Shown: positions 8,391-15,479, counted from the stretch's first letter. The stretch: 64,000 nucleotides of DNA from Mesorhizobium tamadayense (GCF_003863365.1 NZ_RQXT01000025.1:1-64000), one strand, 5' to 3'. Translations and numbers: made by a program. The notes: generated from the sequence alone by a model not told the origin.

Positions 8391-8819
8391 TCAGCCTTGT
8401 TTGCCGGCCACCTGCTCAAGCCGCTCAAGGATGCGCGGCCAGCCGCTGCCCATGCCTTTGAAACCACCCTCGTCCACCGGCCGGAATCCGGACTGTTCCA
8501 TCCGCACACGGGTCGCCGTTCCTTCGGGTGTGAGCGACCATGTCACCACGGTTTTCAGTCCGCTCTCCGATTCCGTCCCATCACCCCAGCTATATGCCAG
8601 CAGGCGCGGTGCCTCGACCTTCAGCACCATGCAGTTCGTCGTCCCGGACCAGCCCGGGACCGGCGTCGCGCGGAAGGTGAAACGATGCCCCTCCTCCGCC
8701 GCGAAGTCATTCTGCATGAGCCATTCGGCAATGAGCTCGGGCACTGTCAGCGCACGCCATATCTTTTCCGCCGAATGCGGAATCAGACGTTCGACGACGA
8801 TCGATTTGGTTTCCGTCAT
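8391..8819 (-). CDS. SRPBCC (AHSA1-type) domain protein
   Basis: 142 residues from the ATG at 8817-8819, chosen because GAGGAG lies 6-11 bases upstream and the family normally starts about here (MTETKSIVVERLIP). The AHSA1/START-like fold is visible: IWRALTVPELIAEWLM near the N-terminus, a beta-rich middle with FTFRATPVPGW, TVVTWSLTPEGTATRV, and a C-terminal helix GGFKGMGSGWPRILERLEQV. Members bind hydrophobic ligands or help Hsp90; the ligand here is unknown. The palindromic operator-like site at 8885-8902 lies upstream. Confidence 0.75.
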   Translation of the reverse strand: MTETKSIVVERLIPHSAEKIWRALTVPELIAEWLMQNDFAAEEGHRFTFRATPVPGWSGTTNCMVLKVEAPRLLAYSWGDGTESESGLKTVVTWSLTPEGTATRVRMEQSGFRPVDEGGFKGMGSGWPRILERLEQVAGKQG

Positions 8820-8884
8820 GCCTTGCTCCTCTTTGTTCCTGCCATTCCATCTGCAATCAATAACCCAACAGCTATTAATCATCC

Positions 8885-8902
8885 ATAACTCACAGGTTAT
8901 GA
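8885..8902. promoter_or_regulatory. Operator-like palindrome CATAAC-N6-GTTATG
   Basis: A perfect 6+6 inverted repeat with a 6-base spacer, 65 bp upstream of the SRPBCC start, in a local AT-rich pocket. A further ATAACC lies at 8860-8865. The TAAC-N8-GTTA geometry resembles sites of MarR/HxlR-type repressors. No such regulator gene is next to it, so the assignment is inference. Confidence 0.45.
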
Positions 8903-9015
8903 AACTGTCAAGGCGGGAATTAGCCACTGGTCCAACTGGCAGCGCACTGTTCGCGCTTTCGCGTCAACCAGCCCGATGCTAGGGCTTTCCGCGAAATCGT
9001 TGACTGGATCGCACC

Positions 9016-9774
9016 GTGACCAAAGAGCCGCGCCCGCCCCTGATCGAACTCTGCGTCGAAGGCATTGACGGGCTGCTCGCCGCGCAAGCCGCAGGCGCCG
9101 ACCGGGTCGAGCTCTGCTCCAGCCTCGTCGAAGGCGGCATCACGCCGAGCCTTGGCACCGTGCGCGCCGCGCTGGAAAGCGCGACCATTCCATTCCATGT
9201 CATCGTGCGCCCGCGAGGCGGCGACTTTCTCTATAGCGATGCAGAATACCGAACGATGGTCGCCGATGTCGGCGCCCTGCGCGGTCTTGGCGTGGCCGGC
9301 GTCGTGGTCGGCTGCCTGACCGCCGACGGCGCCATCGACGAGGCGCGCATGAGCGGACTGGTGGAAGCGGCCGGCCCGCTCAACGTCACCTGCCACCGCG
9401 CCTTCGACATGACGCATGATCCGGTGGAGGCCCTCGAAGCGCTGATCCGCTGCAAGGTCGGCCGCGTGCTGACCAGCGGCCAGCGCGACACGGCGCTGGA
9501 AGGCGCAGACCTGCTGGCGCAGCTCGTTCGCCAGGCCGGCCAGCGCATCATCATCCTCGGTTGCGGCGGGCTGGTGCCCGACAACATAGGCGAAGTCCGC
9601 AGGCGAACCGGGCTGACCGAGCTGCATTTCGCGGCGCTTGCCGACGTGCCGAGCGCCATGCGCTACCGCAACCCGCATGTCGGCATGGGCGGCACAGACC
9701 TCGATCGCGAATACCGCAACACGGTGACCGACGAGGCCTTGGTGGCGGCGACGATCGCGGCCGCGAGGGCCTGA
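9016..9774 (+). CDS. cutC: CutC-family copper homeostasis protein
   Basis: 252 residues from a GTG start. The CutC TIM-barrel signature is clear: LIELCVEGIDGLLAAQAAGADRVELC at the N-terminus, then VIVRPRGGDFLYS, VTCHRAFDMT and RVLTSGQ. Family length is 240-250. CutC was linked to copper tolerance in E. coli, though a direct copper role is disputed for several members. The downstream GNAT gene overlaps it by one base (TGATG), so both form an operon. Cytoplasmic. Confidence 0.9.
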   Translation: MTKEPRPPLIELCVEGIDGLLAAQAAGADRVELCSSLVEGGITPSLGTVRAALESATIPFHVIVRPRGGDFLYSDAEYRTMVADVGALRGLGVAGVVVGCLTADGAIDEARMSGLVEAAGPLNVTCHRAFDMTHDPVEALEALIRCKVGRVLTSGQRDTALEGADLLAQLVRQAGQRIIILGCGGLVPDNIGEVRRRTGLTELHFAALADVPSAMRYRNPHVGMGGTDLDREYRNTVTDEALVAATIAAARA

Positions 9775-10283
9775 TGCCGGAACTGACCATGCCGAAAGAT
9801 CGTCTGCCGATCGAGCGCGTTTCGCCTGCCGACGAGGCCGCCATTCTCGTTCTCAACAACGAGCATGCCGCCGAATTGTCCTGGCTGGAGCCGGAGCGGT
9901 TGTCGTTCCTCATCGCGCAGGCTTCCTACACGCGCCGCATCGGGGCGCTCGAAGCCTTCATCATGTGCTTCGATCAGGATGCCCGTTACGACAGTCCGAA
10001 CTTCCTCTGGTTTCGCGAGCGCTATCCGCGCTTCGTCTATGTCGATCGGGTGGTGGTGGCGGCCAAGGCGCGTGGCCGTGGCCACGCCCGCCGGCTCTAC
10101 GAGGATCTCTTCGGCCATGCCCAACGCACCGGCCACACTATCGTCACCTGCGAGGTCAACGCCGACCCGCCGAACCCTGCCTCGGATGCCTTCCATAGCG
10201 CGCTCGGCTTCGCCGAGGTCGGCGATGCCGTGATCCACGGCGGCAAGAAGTCGGTGCGCTACTACGCCAAGCCGATTGGCTAG
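9774..10283 (+). CDS. GNAT-family N-acetyltransferase
   Basis: 169 residues from the ATG that overlaps the cutC stop. The acetyl-CoA motif is VDRVVVAAKARGRGHARRLY, with the RGRGHA loop, followed by VTCEVNADPPNPASDAFHSALGF, the arrangement of a whole subfamily of GNAT proteins whose acceptor is not known. Translation is probably coupled to cutC. A long hairpin follows the stop codon directly. Confidence 0.8.
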   Translation: MPELTMPKDRLPIERVSPADEAAILVLNNEHAAELSWLEPERLSFLIAQASYTRRIGALEAFIMCFDQDARYDSPNFLWFRERYPRFVYVDRVVVAAKARGRGHARRLYEDLFGHAQRTGHTIVTCEVNADPPNPASDAFHSALGFAEVGDAVIHGGKKSVRYYAKPIG

Positions 10284-10326
10284 CGCATGGCCCCGAAAGC
10301 CGCAGGCTTTCGGAAGGACCATGCGC
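10283..10326. terminator. Long palindrome after the cutC-GNAT operon (rhizobial REP/RIME-like)
   Basis: Outer arms GCGCATGG (10283-10290) and CCATGCGC (10319-10326) enclose inner arms CCGAAAGCC and GGCTTTCGG around a three-base loop. It starts on the last base of the GNAT stop codon. Palindromes with GCGCATG ends are common intergenic repeats in rhizobia; it may end transcription or protect the mRNA 3' end. No T-run follows. Confidence 0.5.
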
Positions 10327-10414
10327 AAAACAGGGTCTTCGCGGCGGCCGCCACTGGCCACGAAAACAAGCTGCAGCTAATGTGAGCGCTCCGCTGGCTT
10401 GGGGGCACGACATC

Positions 10415-10681
10415 ATGCCAAGCAACGTCTTCCGCTTCGACGAAAGCTGGGACATACCGGAAGGGACGCCGCAGGAAGTGTGGGACGTTCTGTCCGACGC
10501 CGAGTTGCTGCCGCTCTGGTGGGGCGACGCCTACAAGGAAGTCGAGCCGCTCGACAAAAAGGGCAAGGGCGTCGTCGGCTCGCGGGCAAGAGCCCGAGCC
10601 CGAGGCGCCCTGCCTTTTGAGCTGAATTTCATCATCGAGGCCGCCGAGCTCGAGCCGGGCCGTCTGGTGGTGGTGAAGACC
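10415..10681 (+). pseudogene. 5' half of an SRPBCC gene, split by the prophage
   Basis: 89 codons from the ATG at 10415 match the START of a small SRPBCC family (VFRFDESWDIPEGTP, WWGDAYKEVEPL, PFELNFIIEAAELEPGRLVVVKT). The frame then enters prophage DNA and stops at 10765 after unrelated residues. The missing C-terminal half lies at 54166-54366, on the other side of the prophage, beginning with FGDFDGLWRAELSP in the frame expected after KT. The protein as it stands should not fold. Confidence 0.85.
10677..10681. repeat. Target-site duplication AGACC, left copy
   Basis: AGACC directly precedes the prophage TG end at 10682 and is repeated at 54161-54165 directly after the CA end. A 5-bp duplication is what Mu-type transposition makes. 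Confidence 0.9.
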
Positions 10682-10899
10682 TGTAACGCGCAAGATCGGA
10701 TGGCATTGGCGGCGGAATGCTGGGAAATGGTGATAAACGCTAGGAAGCGCCGCCAGACGCCTTGATTTGCAAGGGGTTGGCGACCTCGAGCGGGACCGGA
10801 GCGGGCGATATCGGCGCGCAATAAAATTACACGGTCGCGCAACTTCACTTGGCACCAAACAGGCCGCCGGCGACGCGACGCGCAACTTCACTTGGCACC
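10682..10899. promoter_or_regulatory. Prophage left end with transposase-site-like repeats
   Basis: The 20-mer GCGCAACTTCACTTGGCACC occurs at 10837-10856 and 10880-10899, both pointing inward. A diverged copy lies at the very end (CGCGCAA at 10687, then GGATGGCA) and a weaker one starts at 10815. The same elements appear inverted at the right end. Mu has three such MuA-binding sites at its left end; these are the likely counterparts. Confidence 0.75.
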
Positions 10900-10966
10900 G
10901 CCGGCCGGCCGCAAACCGGCGCAGCGCAAGGGGTAGAGCCACGAAGCGGCCAAAAGCGGCGAGCGG

Positions 10967-11085
10967 CGAACTCCGAAATCGGTTCGGAGTTCGGGTGAAA
11001 GGCCCTAAAAACGGGTTTTTTGCCGCAAAAACAAGCGCTTAGATGCGGACAGCCGCGCGCCGACTGCTGCCGAACTCCGAAATCG
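10967..11085. repeat. Three copies of CGAACTCCGAA near the left end
   Basis: CGAACTCCGAAATCG occurs at 10967-10981 and 11071-11085, and an inverted CGAACTCCGAA at 10983-10993, so that the first and the inverted copy form a 10-bp-arm hairpin (10968-10992). They lie between the end sites and the RHH gene. They may be operators of that protein or accessory sites for the transposition complex. Confidence 0.5.
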
Positions 11086-11128
11086 ACGGACGCTTAAAAT
11101 GCCCGCCGGCGGCGCGGCTGTTTTCGCC

Positions 11129-11341
11129 TTACCGGCCGCCCTTGTCGATGATGGCGAGTGCCTCGGTCAGCAGCCGGGCGGCGCGCTGCCGATCCTTGTC
11201 GTCATGGCCGAATGACCGCTCCAGCCTGGCCACGATCTCCTCGTTGAGCGAACGCTCGTTCTCGGCAGCGGCGATCTTGGCCAGCTTCTTGAGTTGAGCC
11301 GGCAAGCGCAGACGAACTTCCTGTCGATCGATCGGGGCCAT
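11129..11341 (-). CDS. Arc-like ribbon-helix-helix DNA-binding protein
   Basis: 70 residues from the ATG at 11339-11341 (MAPIDRQEVRLRLP); the frame is open to 11425. The RHH pattern is visible: a short beta-strand VRLRLP, helix QLKKLAKIAAAE, and helix SLNEEIVARLERSF, as in Arc/MetJ-type repressors. As the leftmost phage gene, transcribed toward the left end, it is likely a phage regulator. Repeats at 10967-11085, just beyond its 3' end, are candidate targets. No strong ribosome site is seen. Confidence 0.65.
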   Translation of the reverse strand: MAPIDRQEVRLRLPAQLKKLAKIAAAENERSLNEEIVARLERSFGHDDKDRQRAARLLTEALAIIDKGGR

Positions 11342-11672
11342 GCGGCCGTTTATGGCCGAAAGAACCTTGCCCCGAAATGGCCGCAGCACAGCGGCATATG
11401 CCGCACATAAGCGGCTTTTCCCCACTGTTCACAGAGCCATCACGAAAGATTTCCCGCGTGTAACAAGTGATTGGACAACCCAGTCTCGATGCCACATATG
11501 AGTGCTGGGTAGAGAAGGCAAAAACAACAATGAAAACAATGGTTTTGGAGAAAAACCGTCCGGTCGAGGCCGGGACGGATGGGTTTAAGGGGCGGTTAAA
11601 CGCATGCATATGGCAGGAGCCGGCGCCTCGTGCGCCGAAGGAGCAGGCAATGAGGAAACCCAGACTGGCCTG
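11342..11672. other. Regulatory gap with palindromes between RHH gene and small secreted protein
   Basis: The stretch holds a perfect 14-bp palindrome GCGGCATATGCCGC (11391-11404) and an overlapping hairpin GCCGC-N6-GCGGC followed by TTTTC (11400-11419), which on the plus strand looks like a weak terminator. A frame ending in MRKPRLA overlaps the next gene's start, with AAGGAG before its ATG at 11650; it may be a leader. No confident gene. Confidence 0.4.
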
Positions 11673-11876
11673 ATGATCAGCCGGCGGTCATTGATCGCCG
11701 GCCTGGTGGCGGCGACGGCGATCGGCAAAGCCGAATCAACGCCGAACTTGCGGCAAAAGATCGACGAGACAGCGGCGAATCTGGCCGCGCTGATGAACGA
11801 GCTGCACGGCGGCGGCTCGTGGTTCGCCAATGTGGATCACGATAATCAGTTCGTCTTGGTCGCGCCCGAACCATAG
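11673..11876 (+). CDS. Small phage protein with twin-arginine-like N-terminus
   Basis: 67 residues from the ATG at 11673, beginning MISRRSLIAGLVAATAIG, which looks like a twin-arginine or Sec export signal, followed by a short helix and GSWFANVDHDNQFVLV. The stop of a possible leader frame overlaps the start (TGATG). Its 3' end overlaps the repressor gene by 31 bp, tail to tail. Function unknown. Its position left of the repressor suggests expression in the lysogen. Confidence 0.5.
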   Translation: MISRRSLIAGLVAATAIGKAESTPNLRQKIDETAANLAALMNELHGGGSWFANVDHDNQFVLVAPEP

Positions 11877-12226
11877 ACGGCACTGCGAAGCACACTCAGG
11901 GCTCTCCGCTGCACCCGCTTATCCGCCTTGACCAGGTCGGCGAAAACCTCGGCGAGCTCGGCGCGAACATCCTCATCGTCATGATCGACGGCGGTCGCAG
12001 CGACCTGCTGCTGCCCCGGCTCACTCGTCCCGTCGAGGATATCAGCGACGGAAACCCCTAGAACCCGGCTCAGCGCGTCGAGATTGGCAGCGCTGGGGTC
12101 GCGGCCGCGTTTGAGGATATCGCGTACGAACGTCTCCCCCCGCCCAACGCGGCGAGATGCCTCTTTCATCGTCAGGTTCTGCTCATCGAGCAGCCGGGCG
12201 ACCCGATCTCTCCAGCCTTCTTCCAT
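11846..12226 (-). CDS. XRE-family phage repressor
   Basis: 126 residues from the ATG at 12224-12226, chosen over longer frames because it begins just before the HTH and leaves the operator region free. A lambda-repressor-like HTH spans about 12-60 (LTMKEASRRVGRGETFVRDILKRG and NLDALSRVLGVSVADIL). The C-terminal part is helical and may dimerise. It is divergent from the small early regulator at 12314, about 1.5 kb from the left end, as the Mu repressor is. Likely keeps the early promoter shut in the lysogen. Confidence 0.75.
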   Translation of the reverse strand: MEEGWRDRVARLLDEQNLTMKEASRRVGRGETFVRDILKRGRDPSAANLDALSRVLGVSVADILDGTSEPGQQQVAATAVDHDDEDVRAELAEVFADLVKADKRVQRRALSVLRSAVYGSGATKTN

Positions 12227-12229
12227 CGA

Positions 12230-12304
12230 TGGGAAAATACCCACTGGGATAACGATTGTCTCGTGGTCAATTGCCCATTGACGAAATGGGATTTTGCCCA
12301 TTAT
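12230..12304. promoter_or_regulatory. Operator/early promoter region
   Basis: Between the divergent repressor and early gene lie two related 14-bp dyads, TGGGAAAATACCCA (12230-12243) and TGGGATTTTGCCCA (12287-12300), plus direct repeats TTGCCCATT at 12271 and 12295; a third TTGCCCATT lies downstream at 12562. The AT-rich core between the TGGG/CCCA arms fits binding by an XRE dimer. No unambiguous -35/-10 pair was assigned. Confidence 0.6.
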
Positions 12305-12313
12305 TGTTCGGAG

Positions 12314-12514
12314 ATGACCCAAATCAGCGACCTCCTGCTCCGCATCCAGGCGTATTGCCAGAAAGAAGGCATTGCCGAGTCCACCTTCGGTTTCCGGGCC
12401 GTCAATGACGGAAAGCTCGTGAAAAAGCTGCGGGCCGGCCACACTATCACGCTGCGGACATTCAACCGGATCGAGACGTTCCTCGCAGTAGACGAGGAGC
12501 GCGAAGCCGCATGA
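12314..12514 (+). CDS. Small early regulator (Cro/Ner-position), hypothetical
   Basis: 66 residues from the ATG at 12314 (MTQISDLLLRIQAYC). The sequence ESTFGFRAVNDGKLVKKLRAGHTITLRTFNRIETFL resembles the recognition part of phage Cro-like HTH proteins in which the whole domain packs into about 60 residues. As the first early gene facing the repressor it sits where Mu has ner. An in-frame start at 12263 would run through the operator and is less likely. Confidence 0.6.
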   Translation: MTQISDLLLRIQAYCQKEGIAESTFGFRAVNDGKLVKKLRAGHTITLRTFNRIETFLAVDEEREAA

Positions 12515-12711
12515 CCATTTTGCCAAAAGGCATGCCGCCTGTCGGCGGGATGCGGGGGGATTTGCCCATTTCTGACCATGTCAGCACCCAACGCGTACGC
12601 AACAACACGCGGCCGGCACAGATCGACCGCAGCCGCAACGCTACCAACAGCGCGGGACCGGCGGCTAGGTCAAATCGATCGCGCCCTTTGGACAATGGAG
12701 CGGCACTCTGA
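12511..12711 (+). CDS. Small hypothetical early protein
   Basis: 66 residues, Arg/Asn/Pro-rich, without recognisable domain. It is called because it fits exactly between its neighbours: ATGA overlap with the preceding gene and TGATG overlap with the ParB-like gene, the same coupling that runs through the whole early operon. It may serve mainly to couple translation. Confidence 0.5.
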   Translation: MTILPKGMPPVGGMRGDLPISDHVSTQRVRNNTRPAQIDRSRNATNSAGPAARSNRSRPLDNGAAL

Positions 12712-13556
12712 TGGCGCTTCCGTCCAAATCAATCGCGATCGTTGACATAGAAATTGCGGCCATCGATGTGCCCGCCGGCCGACGCCGGCTCGATCCGGCC
12801 TGGGTCGAGACGCTGACCAATCTCTTCCGAACCCAAGGCCAGAAGACGCCGATCGAGGTGATCGCCACCGGCGAGCGCTTCCGGCTGGTGTTCGGCCATC
12901 ATCGACTAGCGGCAGCCAGGCTGCTCGGGTCAGACGTCATCGCCGCCGTCGTGAAGAGGCCCGAGGACTTCGCCAGCGAGGCGGAGATCGCGCTGGCCGA
13001 GATCACGGAAAATCTAGCCCGGCGCGAGCTTTCGGCGCTCGACCGCGCTGTCGATATCGCCCGCTGGCGCGAGGTCTATGAGACGGCCAACGGGGCAGTG
13101 AGGCGCGGCCGGCCGTCGAAATTGGTGCAAGTTGCCCCAATTTCTGACGAAGGGGATGAACGCTTCGCAGCCAGCTTCTCCGAGGCAGCCCGCAAGGCCC
13201 TGGGTATCAGCCGTGACGCCATCAAGCGCGCCATGCGCATCGCCTCGATCGGCGCCGGCGTCCGCGACCGCATCGCCCTCCACCCCGTCGCCGACAACCA
13301 GTCGGAGCTGCTGCTGCTCGCCACGGAGCCCGCCGACCGGCAGGCCGATATCGCCGCGCTGCTGACCGCAGAACCTGCCCAGGCGGCATCCGTCGCCGAC
13401 GCCCTCGCCATCCTCGACCGGTTGCCGCCGCCCGCCAGGGAACCGGCCTGGCAGAAGCTCGCCACCGCATTCTCAAAGATGAGGGAAAGCGAGCAGGACC
13501 GCTTCTTCACGCTGCACGAAGCCGCCATCCAGCGGTGGCTGAAAGGGCGCAACTGA
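12711..13556 (+). CDS. ParB/Srx-domain protein
   Basis: 281 residues. The N-terminal ParB domain is visible: RTQGQKTPIEVIATGERFRLVFGHHRLAAARLLG with the GHHRxxA box (about 48-68), then AEITENLARRELSALDRA, the ParB ENLxRxxL segment. An HTH region follows at about 155-175 (ALGISRDAIKRAMRIA). ParB proteins are CTP-dependent DNA clamps in partition, but this phage has no ParA; in Mu-like phages of this type the gene precedes the transposase and may assist transposition or act as a regulator. Confidence 0.8.
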   Translation: MALPSKSIAIVDIEIAAIDVPAGRRRLDPAWVETLTNLFRTQGQKTPIEVIATGERFRLVFGHHRLAAARLLGSDVIAAVVKRPEDFASEAEIALAEITENLARRELSALDRAVDIARWREVYETANGAVRRGRPSKLVQVAPISDEGDERFAASFSEAARKALGISRDAIKRAMRIASIGAGVRDRIALHPVADNQSELLLLATEPADRQADIAALLTAEPAQAASVADALAILDRLPPPAREPAWQKLATAFSKMRESEQDRFFTLHEAAIQRWLKGRN

Positions 13557-14026
13557 TGGTCCGCTCGCGCCACGACACCATGACCGCGGACCTGTTCGAA
13601 TGGCAGCCGCCGAAGGTCGCGGTCGGCTATGCACCCGACGTCGCCGGCCGCGGCGGCCTCGACCACCAGATCTCGCGGCTGGTCGGCCGGGCGCTGCGCG
13701 ACTGCCGCGACGACGGCAAGGGCTCGCGCGCCGAGATCGCGGAGCGCATGTCGGCCTATCTCGATCGGCCGATCTCGGAAGCGATGCTCAACAAGTGGTC
13801 GTCGGAAAGCAGCGACGATCACCGCATCCCGCTCGACGCTTTCATTGCGCTCATCGACGCCACCCAGGCCGAGGGCCTGCTCGGTTTCGTGCCGGAGAAG
13901 TTCGGCTTCGCGGTGGTGCCCGAGAAGTACGCCGACATCATCGAAATCAGCCTGATCGAAGAACACGAGCGCGAGATCGCCGCCCGCAAGACGGCGCTGC
14001 TCGTGCGCGCCAGAGCCAAACGCTGA
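13556..14026 (+). CDS. Conserved early phage protein, unknown function
   Basis: 156 residues; ATG overlaps the ParB stop (TGATGG). An alternative start lies at 13580. The protein is helical and acidic/basic mixed, with SRAEIAERMSAYLDRPISEAMLNKWSSES near the middle, an HTH-like segment, and a C-terminal helix EEHEREIAARKTALLVRARAKR. It recurs in my memory between ParB and the transposase in similar phages, but no function is known. Confidence 0.7.
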   Translation: MVRSRHDTMTADLFEWQPPKVAVGYAPDVAGRGGLDHQISRLVGRALRDCRDDGKGSRAEIAERMSAYLDRPISEAMLNKWSSESSDDHRIPLDAFIALIDATQAEGLLGFVPEKFGFAVVPEKYADIIEISLIEEHEREIAARKTALLVRARAKR

Positions 14027-14040
14027 AAGGGGGCATTCAG

Positions 14041-14406
14041 ATGGATACCGCAGACCATACTACTCATGCCGGCCGGCGCCGTGTTCTCCTTGGCGCTCTC
14101 GACCTTGTTCCGGACGAGGGCCGACCGGCCCTATGCCAAGCCTTCGACGCATTGATGGCGCGCAGAACGCAACAAATCCACATCCTCGCGATGCTGAACA
14201 AGCAATTCGGCGACCTCGATTTGCCAGCGGTGTCCCGATCGGCATTTAGCCGCTGGGCTTTGCGCGTTCGTTCCGGCGACGTGGCGCGGCCTGGCGAACA
14301 GAAACCTGGTGCGGCATCGCCAGCCGAGCAGCGCTCCTCTACGTTGAGAGCAATTATTGCCGTCGCCTTGCGGTCGCTCGCAGACAGGATCGAGGGCCGG
14401 TCATGA
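14041..14406 (+). CDS. Hypothetical early phage protein
   Basis: 121 residues from the ATG at 14041, with AAAGGGGG 7-14 bases upstream. Segments ILAMLNKQFGDLDLPAVSRSAFSRWALRVRSG look like a DNA-binding helix pair. No family recognised. The next gene overlaps by four bases (ATGA). Confidence 0.6.
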   Translation: MDTADHTTHAGRRRVLLGALDLVPDEGRPALCQAFDALMARRTQQIHILAMLNKQFGDLDLPAVSRSAFSRWALRVRSGDVARPGEQKPGAASPAEQRSSTLRAIIAVALRSLADRIEGRS

Positions 14407-14603
14407 GTGCTCAATGGCTTCTCGGCTTCGCTGTCGGCTGGATGCTCTACGCGCTCCTCCTGGTCGGCATGCACCTCCTCTTCACCCGCCAGGAGCGCCG
14501 CCGCGTCGCCGCCGGCGCCGTCTTCCGCCGCCGCATGCGCAAGCACGTGTTGAAGGGGTTCATCTGGTCCTCCTTCGCCAAGGCTTCGGAGGACAGGTCA
14601 TGA
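14403..14603 (+). CDS. Small membrane protein with basic tail
   Basis: 66 residues: one transmembrane helix at about 5-27 (LLGFAVGWMLYALLLVGMHLL) and an Arg-rich cytoplasmic tail. The C-terminal residues SSFAKASEDRS are encoded by a hairpin-forming sequence (14567-14594) that looks like an inserted repeat. It overlaps both neighbours by four bases. Confidence 0.6.
   Translation: MSAQWLLGFAVGWMLYALLLVGMHLLFTRQERRRVAAGAVFRRRMRKHVLKGFIWSSFAKASEDRS
14567..14594. repeat. Hairpin element encoding FAKASED, carrying the next gene's SD
   Basis: GTCCTCC (14567-14573) pairs with GGAGGAC (14588-14594) around a TTCG-rich core. The peptide SSFAKASEDRS it encodes is familiar from many unrelated alphaproteobacterial gene ends, which marks it as a dispersed repeat. 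The right arm contains GGAGG, the ribosome site for the ATG at 14600, so folding could mask that start. Confidence 0.5.
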
Positions 14604-14926
14604 CCAACTGCGCCGTCCCAGCCTGCCAGCGCGACGCCGCCGGCCGCCACAACCCCTTCTGCGTCGACCACTATTTCCAGCTGCCGAAGGCCTACACCGG
14701 CCTCGTCACGCGCACGAGCATCGAATGCAGCCGCACTGACGATCTCGACACCAAGCAGCATCTGCGCGAGCAGCTCGACAGCTACACCAGGCTGGTCGCC
14801 GCCAAGCTTCCCAATTCCGGGGCGGCATCTGCCCCCCAAGCCGCCCCGGATAGCGCCCGCCGCCCCCAAAGCCCCCCTTGCGTGGCGGCGGGCGCTCCTA
14901 AGCAGGGAGGCTTCTTCGATGTCTGA
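14600..14926 (+). CDS. Small phage protein with CxxxxC...CxxH zinc-finger-like start
   Basis: 108 residues. The N-terminus CAVPACQRDAAGRHNPFCVDHYF places Cys4, Cys9, Cys22 and His25 as a probable zinc site, followed by a helical part and a Pro/Ala-rich tail. Such mini zinc fingers are common in early operons of Mu-like phages of alphaproteobacteria. Partner unknown. Confidence 0.65.
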   Translation: MTNCAVPACQRDAAGRHNPFCVDHYFQLPKAYTGLVTRTSIECSRTDDLDTKQHLREQLDSYTRLVAAKLPNSGAASAPQAAPDSARRPQSPPCVAAGAPKQGGFFDV

Positions 14927-15155
14927 AAAGGTCTCGATCACCGGCCAGATCGCCGAGGTGCAGCGCGAGATCGCGTTGCGGCGGAACGTCTACCCGATCC
15001 GCGTTCGTGACCGGAAGATGAAGCAGGCAGAGGCAGACCTTTGCATGCGCCGCATCGAAGCCGTGCTGGCGACCTTGATGTTCTGCCAGGCTAACGAGGC
15101 CGACATACGGGCGTTCATCGCCGCCAAATCGGAAAAGTCGGGGGGGGCATCTTGA
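14919..15155 (+). CDS. Small hypothetical early protein
   Basis: 78 residues, mostly helical (ITGQIAEVQREIALRRNVYP, then MKQAEADLCMRRIEAVLATLMFCQANEADIRAFI). GGAGG lies 12 bases before the ATG, inside the previous gene. The helical heptad look suggests oligomerisation. No family recognised. Confidence 0.6.
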   Translation: MSEKVSITGQIAEVQREIALRRNVYPIRVRDRKMKQAEADLCMRRIEAVLATLMFCQANEADIRAFIAAKSEKSGGAS

Positions 15156-15218
15156 GCACTGATCCGCGCCAAGTAACGATTTTCGACGTGCTCGGGGAGT
15201 CACGATGAGCAGGCGTAG

Positions 15219-15479
15219 TCACTCCACGGAAGCGGAAATGGGGTCGGTGAGCTGCGCTATCGCCTCTTCGTACGAGCCGCGCAGCAGCTCATTGTCGGCG
15301 TGTTTTTCCATTCGCCGCGCCATCTCAGCCTTCAGCCCCTCACGAGACACGGTCTCCTGCTTCAGGAAAAGGTCCAGCAGGGTGTCCATCGCAACGGCAT
15401 ACCACATCGCCTTCGGCCCTTTCAGTCGCACTGCATTCATGCGCGCGATAATGCTTTGCGCGTCTCGCATTCGGCTCAT
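15219..15479 (-). CDS. Small antisense-oriented gene upstream of the transposase
   Basis: 86 residues from the ATG at 15477-15479 with an excellent ribosome site (GGAGGACG directly before it). Sequence: MWYAVAMDTLLDLFLKQETVSREGLKAEMARRMEK, then EEAIAQLTDP; helical and mildly amphipathic. It is the only minus-strand gene inside the early region and is divergent from the transposase 124 bp away, so a regulatory role toward the transposase is a reasonable guess, not shown. Confidence 0.6.
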   Translation of the reverse strand: MSRMRDAQSIIARMNAVRLKGPKAMWYAVAMDTLLDLFLKQETVSREGLKAEMARRMEKHADNELLRGSYEEAIAQLTDPISASVE

